A stretch of DNA of 5,605 nucleotides from an uncultured Methylococcaceae bacterium. GTDB taxonomy: Bacteria > Pseudomonadota > Gammaproteobacteria > Methylococcales > Methylomonadaceae. Under the pieces are notes generated by a model. It was not told the DNA's origin. It made no database searches and saw nothing but the letters and a program-made list of their open reading frames with translations. How positions within the stretch are numbered: the stretch's first letter is position 1; each line of letters starts with the position of its first letter. The DNA is taken from the NCBI GenBank assembly GCA_903939355.1, contig CAJAHC010000185.1, forward strand, positions 1 to 5,605, given 5' to 3'. The position numbers and the translations under genes were made by a program. Shown in pieces: positions 5,202 through 5,605 of the stretch.

Positions 5202-5235
5202 GTATCTGTCGTTATGTAAACAATGTATGCATTAA
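5178..5235 (+). repeat. Direct repeat R3, with diverged end
   Basis: This is copy 3 of the repeat. The 13-base core at 5208-5220 is identical to R1 and R2, and AAC follows as in R1. Similarity then fades: the -10-like TATCAT is TGCATT here, and no TGGAGTA end is seen. No secreted gene follows it before the IS, so the promoter-like part may have decayed or its gene may have been lost. Confidence 0.65.
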
Positions 5236-5440
5236 TTTACACATGACACCCAGTCCTGAAGGCCGCATTTTACAGGGTAAAGAAATGTTGATTATCTGGT
5301 TGTCTTACAAGTGTAATCAATAGTCTAAAGCATTTATTTACGCATAAATCGAGCAATCTATGGCTGTCGGCTATGTGCCATAAAGAGTCATTCACCAGCG
5401 GCAGCTTTAGGGCGATCAATATAGAAGTTTTGATGATGAA
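5236..5440. other. Gene-free stretch between R3 and the right IS
   Basis: I find no convincing gene. A 26-codon frame from ATG 5243 to TAG 5321-5323 has no ribosome site and no recognisable product. The part near 5360-5420 (GGCTATGTGCCATAAAGAG and CAGCGGCAGCTTTAGGGCG) has a higher GC content than its surroundings. From memory it resembles degenerate intergenic segments that recur in proteobacterial genomes; this is unverified. Confidence 0.35.

Positions 5441-5605
<165 letters not shown>

Noticed and set aside
5243..5323. 26-codon open frame after R3
   Set aside because: No ribosome site and no recognisable product; this length is expected by chance.

Overview
This is an AT-rich window, probably from a gammaproteobacterium. 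It holds a run of genes for exported proteins, all on the + strand, lying between two insertion-sequence ends. The host group is inferred. The collagen-repeat plus DUF1566 architecture recalls Legionella Lcl, but similar proteins occur in other gammaproteobacteria, so no genus is assigned. There are no tRNA or rRNA genes, no CRISPR array and no recognisable core metabolic genes. The region reads as accessory DNA.

Layout. Positions 1 to about 143 are the 3' end of an IS3-type element (transposase C-terminus and terminal sequence). A short secreted protein follows (152-535). It has one complete and one broken InlB/divergent-Listeria-type repeat, then a shifted reading frame (492-881) interrupted by a stop. 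At 920-994 lies the first of three related repeats, R1. Each repeat starts with an intrinsic terminator and continues with an identical 13-base core, GTCGTTATGTAAA. Next come a secreted protein with internal repeats that suggest a beta-propeller (1069-2286), a membrane-anchored HEAT-repeat protein (2535-3197) and a secreted protein with 12 cysteines (3349-4083). Repeat R2 (4168-4243) precedes a collagen-like protein with a C-terminal DUF1566/Lcl-type domain (4298-5152). Repeat R3 (5178-5235) is followed by about 200 bases with no recognisable gene. From 5441 to the end is the left end of an IS3-family element with the start of its OrfA.

How the parts fit. All four intact non-IS genes, and the truncated 152-535 gene, encode proteins with a signal peptide or N-terminal membrane anchor. 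The region therefore looks like a small surface or periplasmic protein island, but no shared pathway can be read from the sequence. Terminators and long gaps suggest mostly separate transcription units, not one operon. The most unusual signal is the threefold terminator-plus-core repeat. It flanks gene blocks of 3.2 kb and 1.0 kb, its hairpin shows a compensatory base-pair change, and in R1 and R2 it carries a possible promoter for the next secreted gene. This gives a cassette-like layout. The core does not fit the integron attC consensus.
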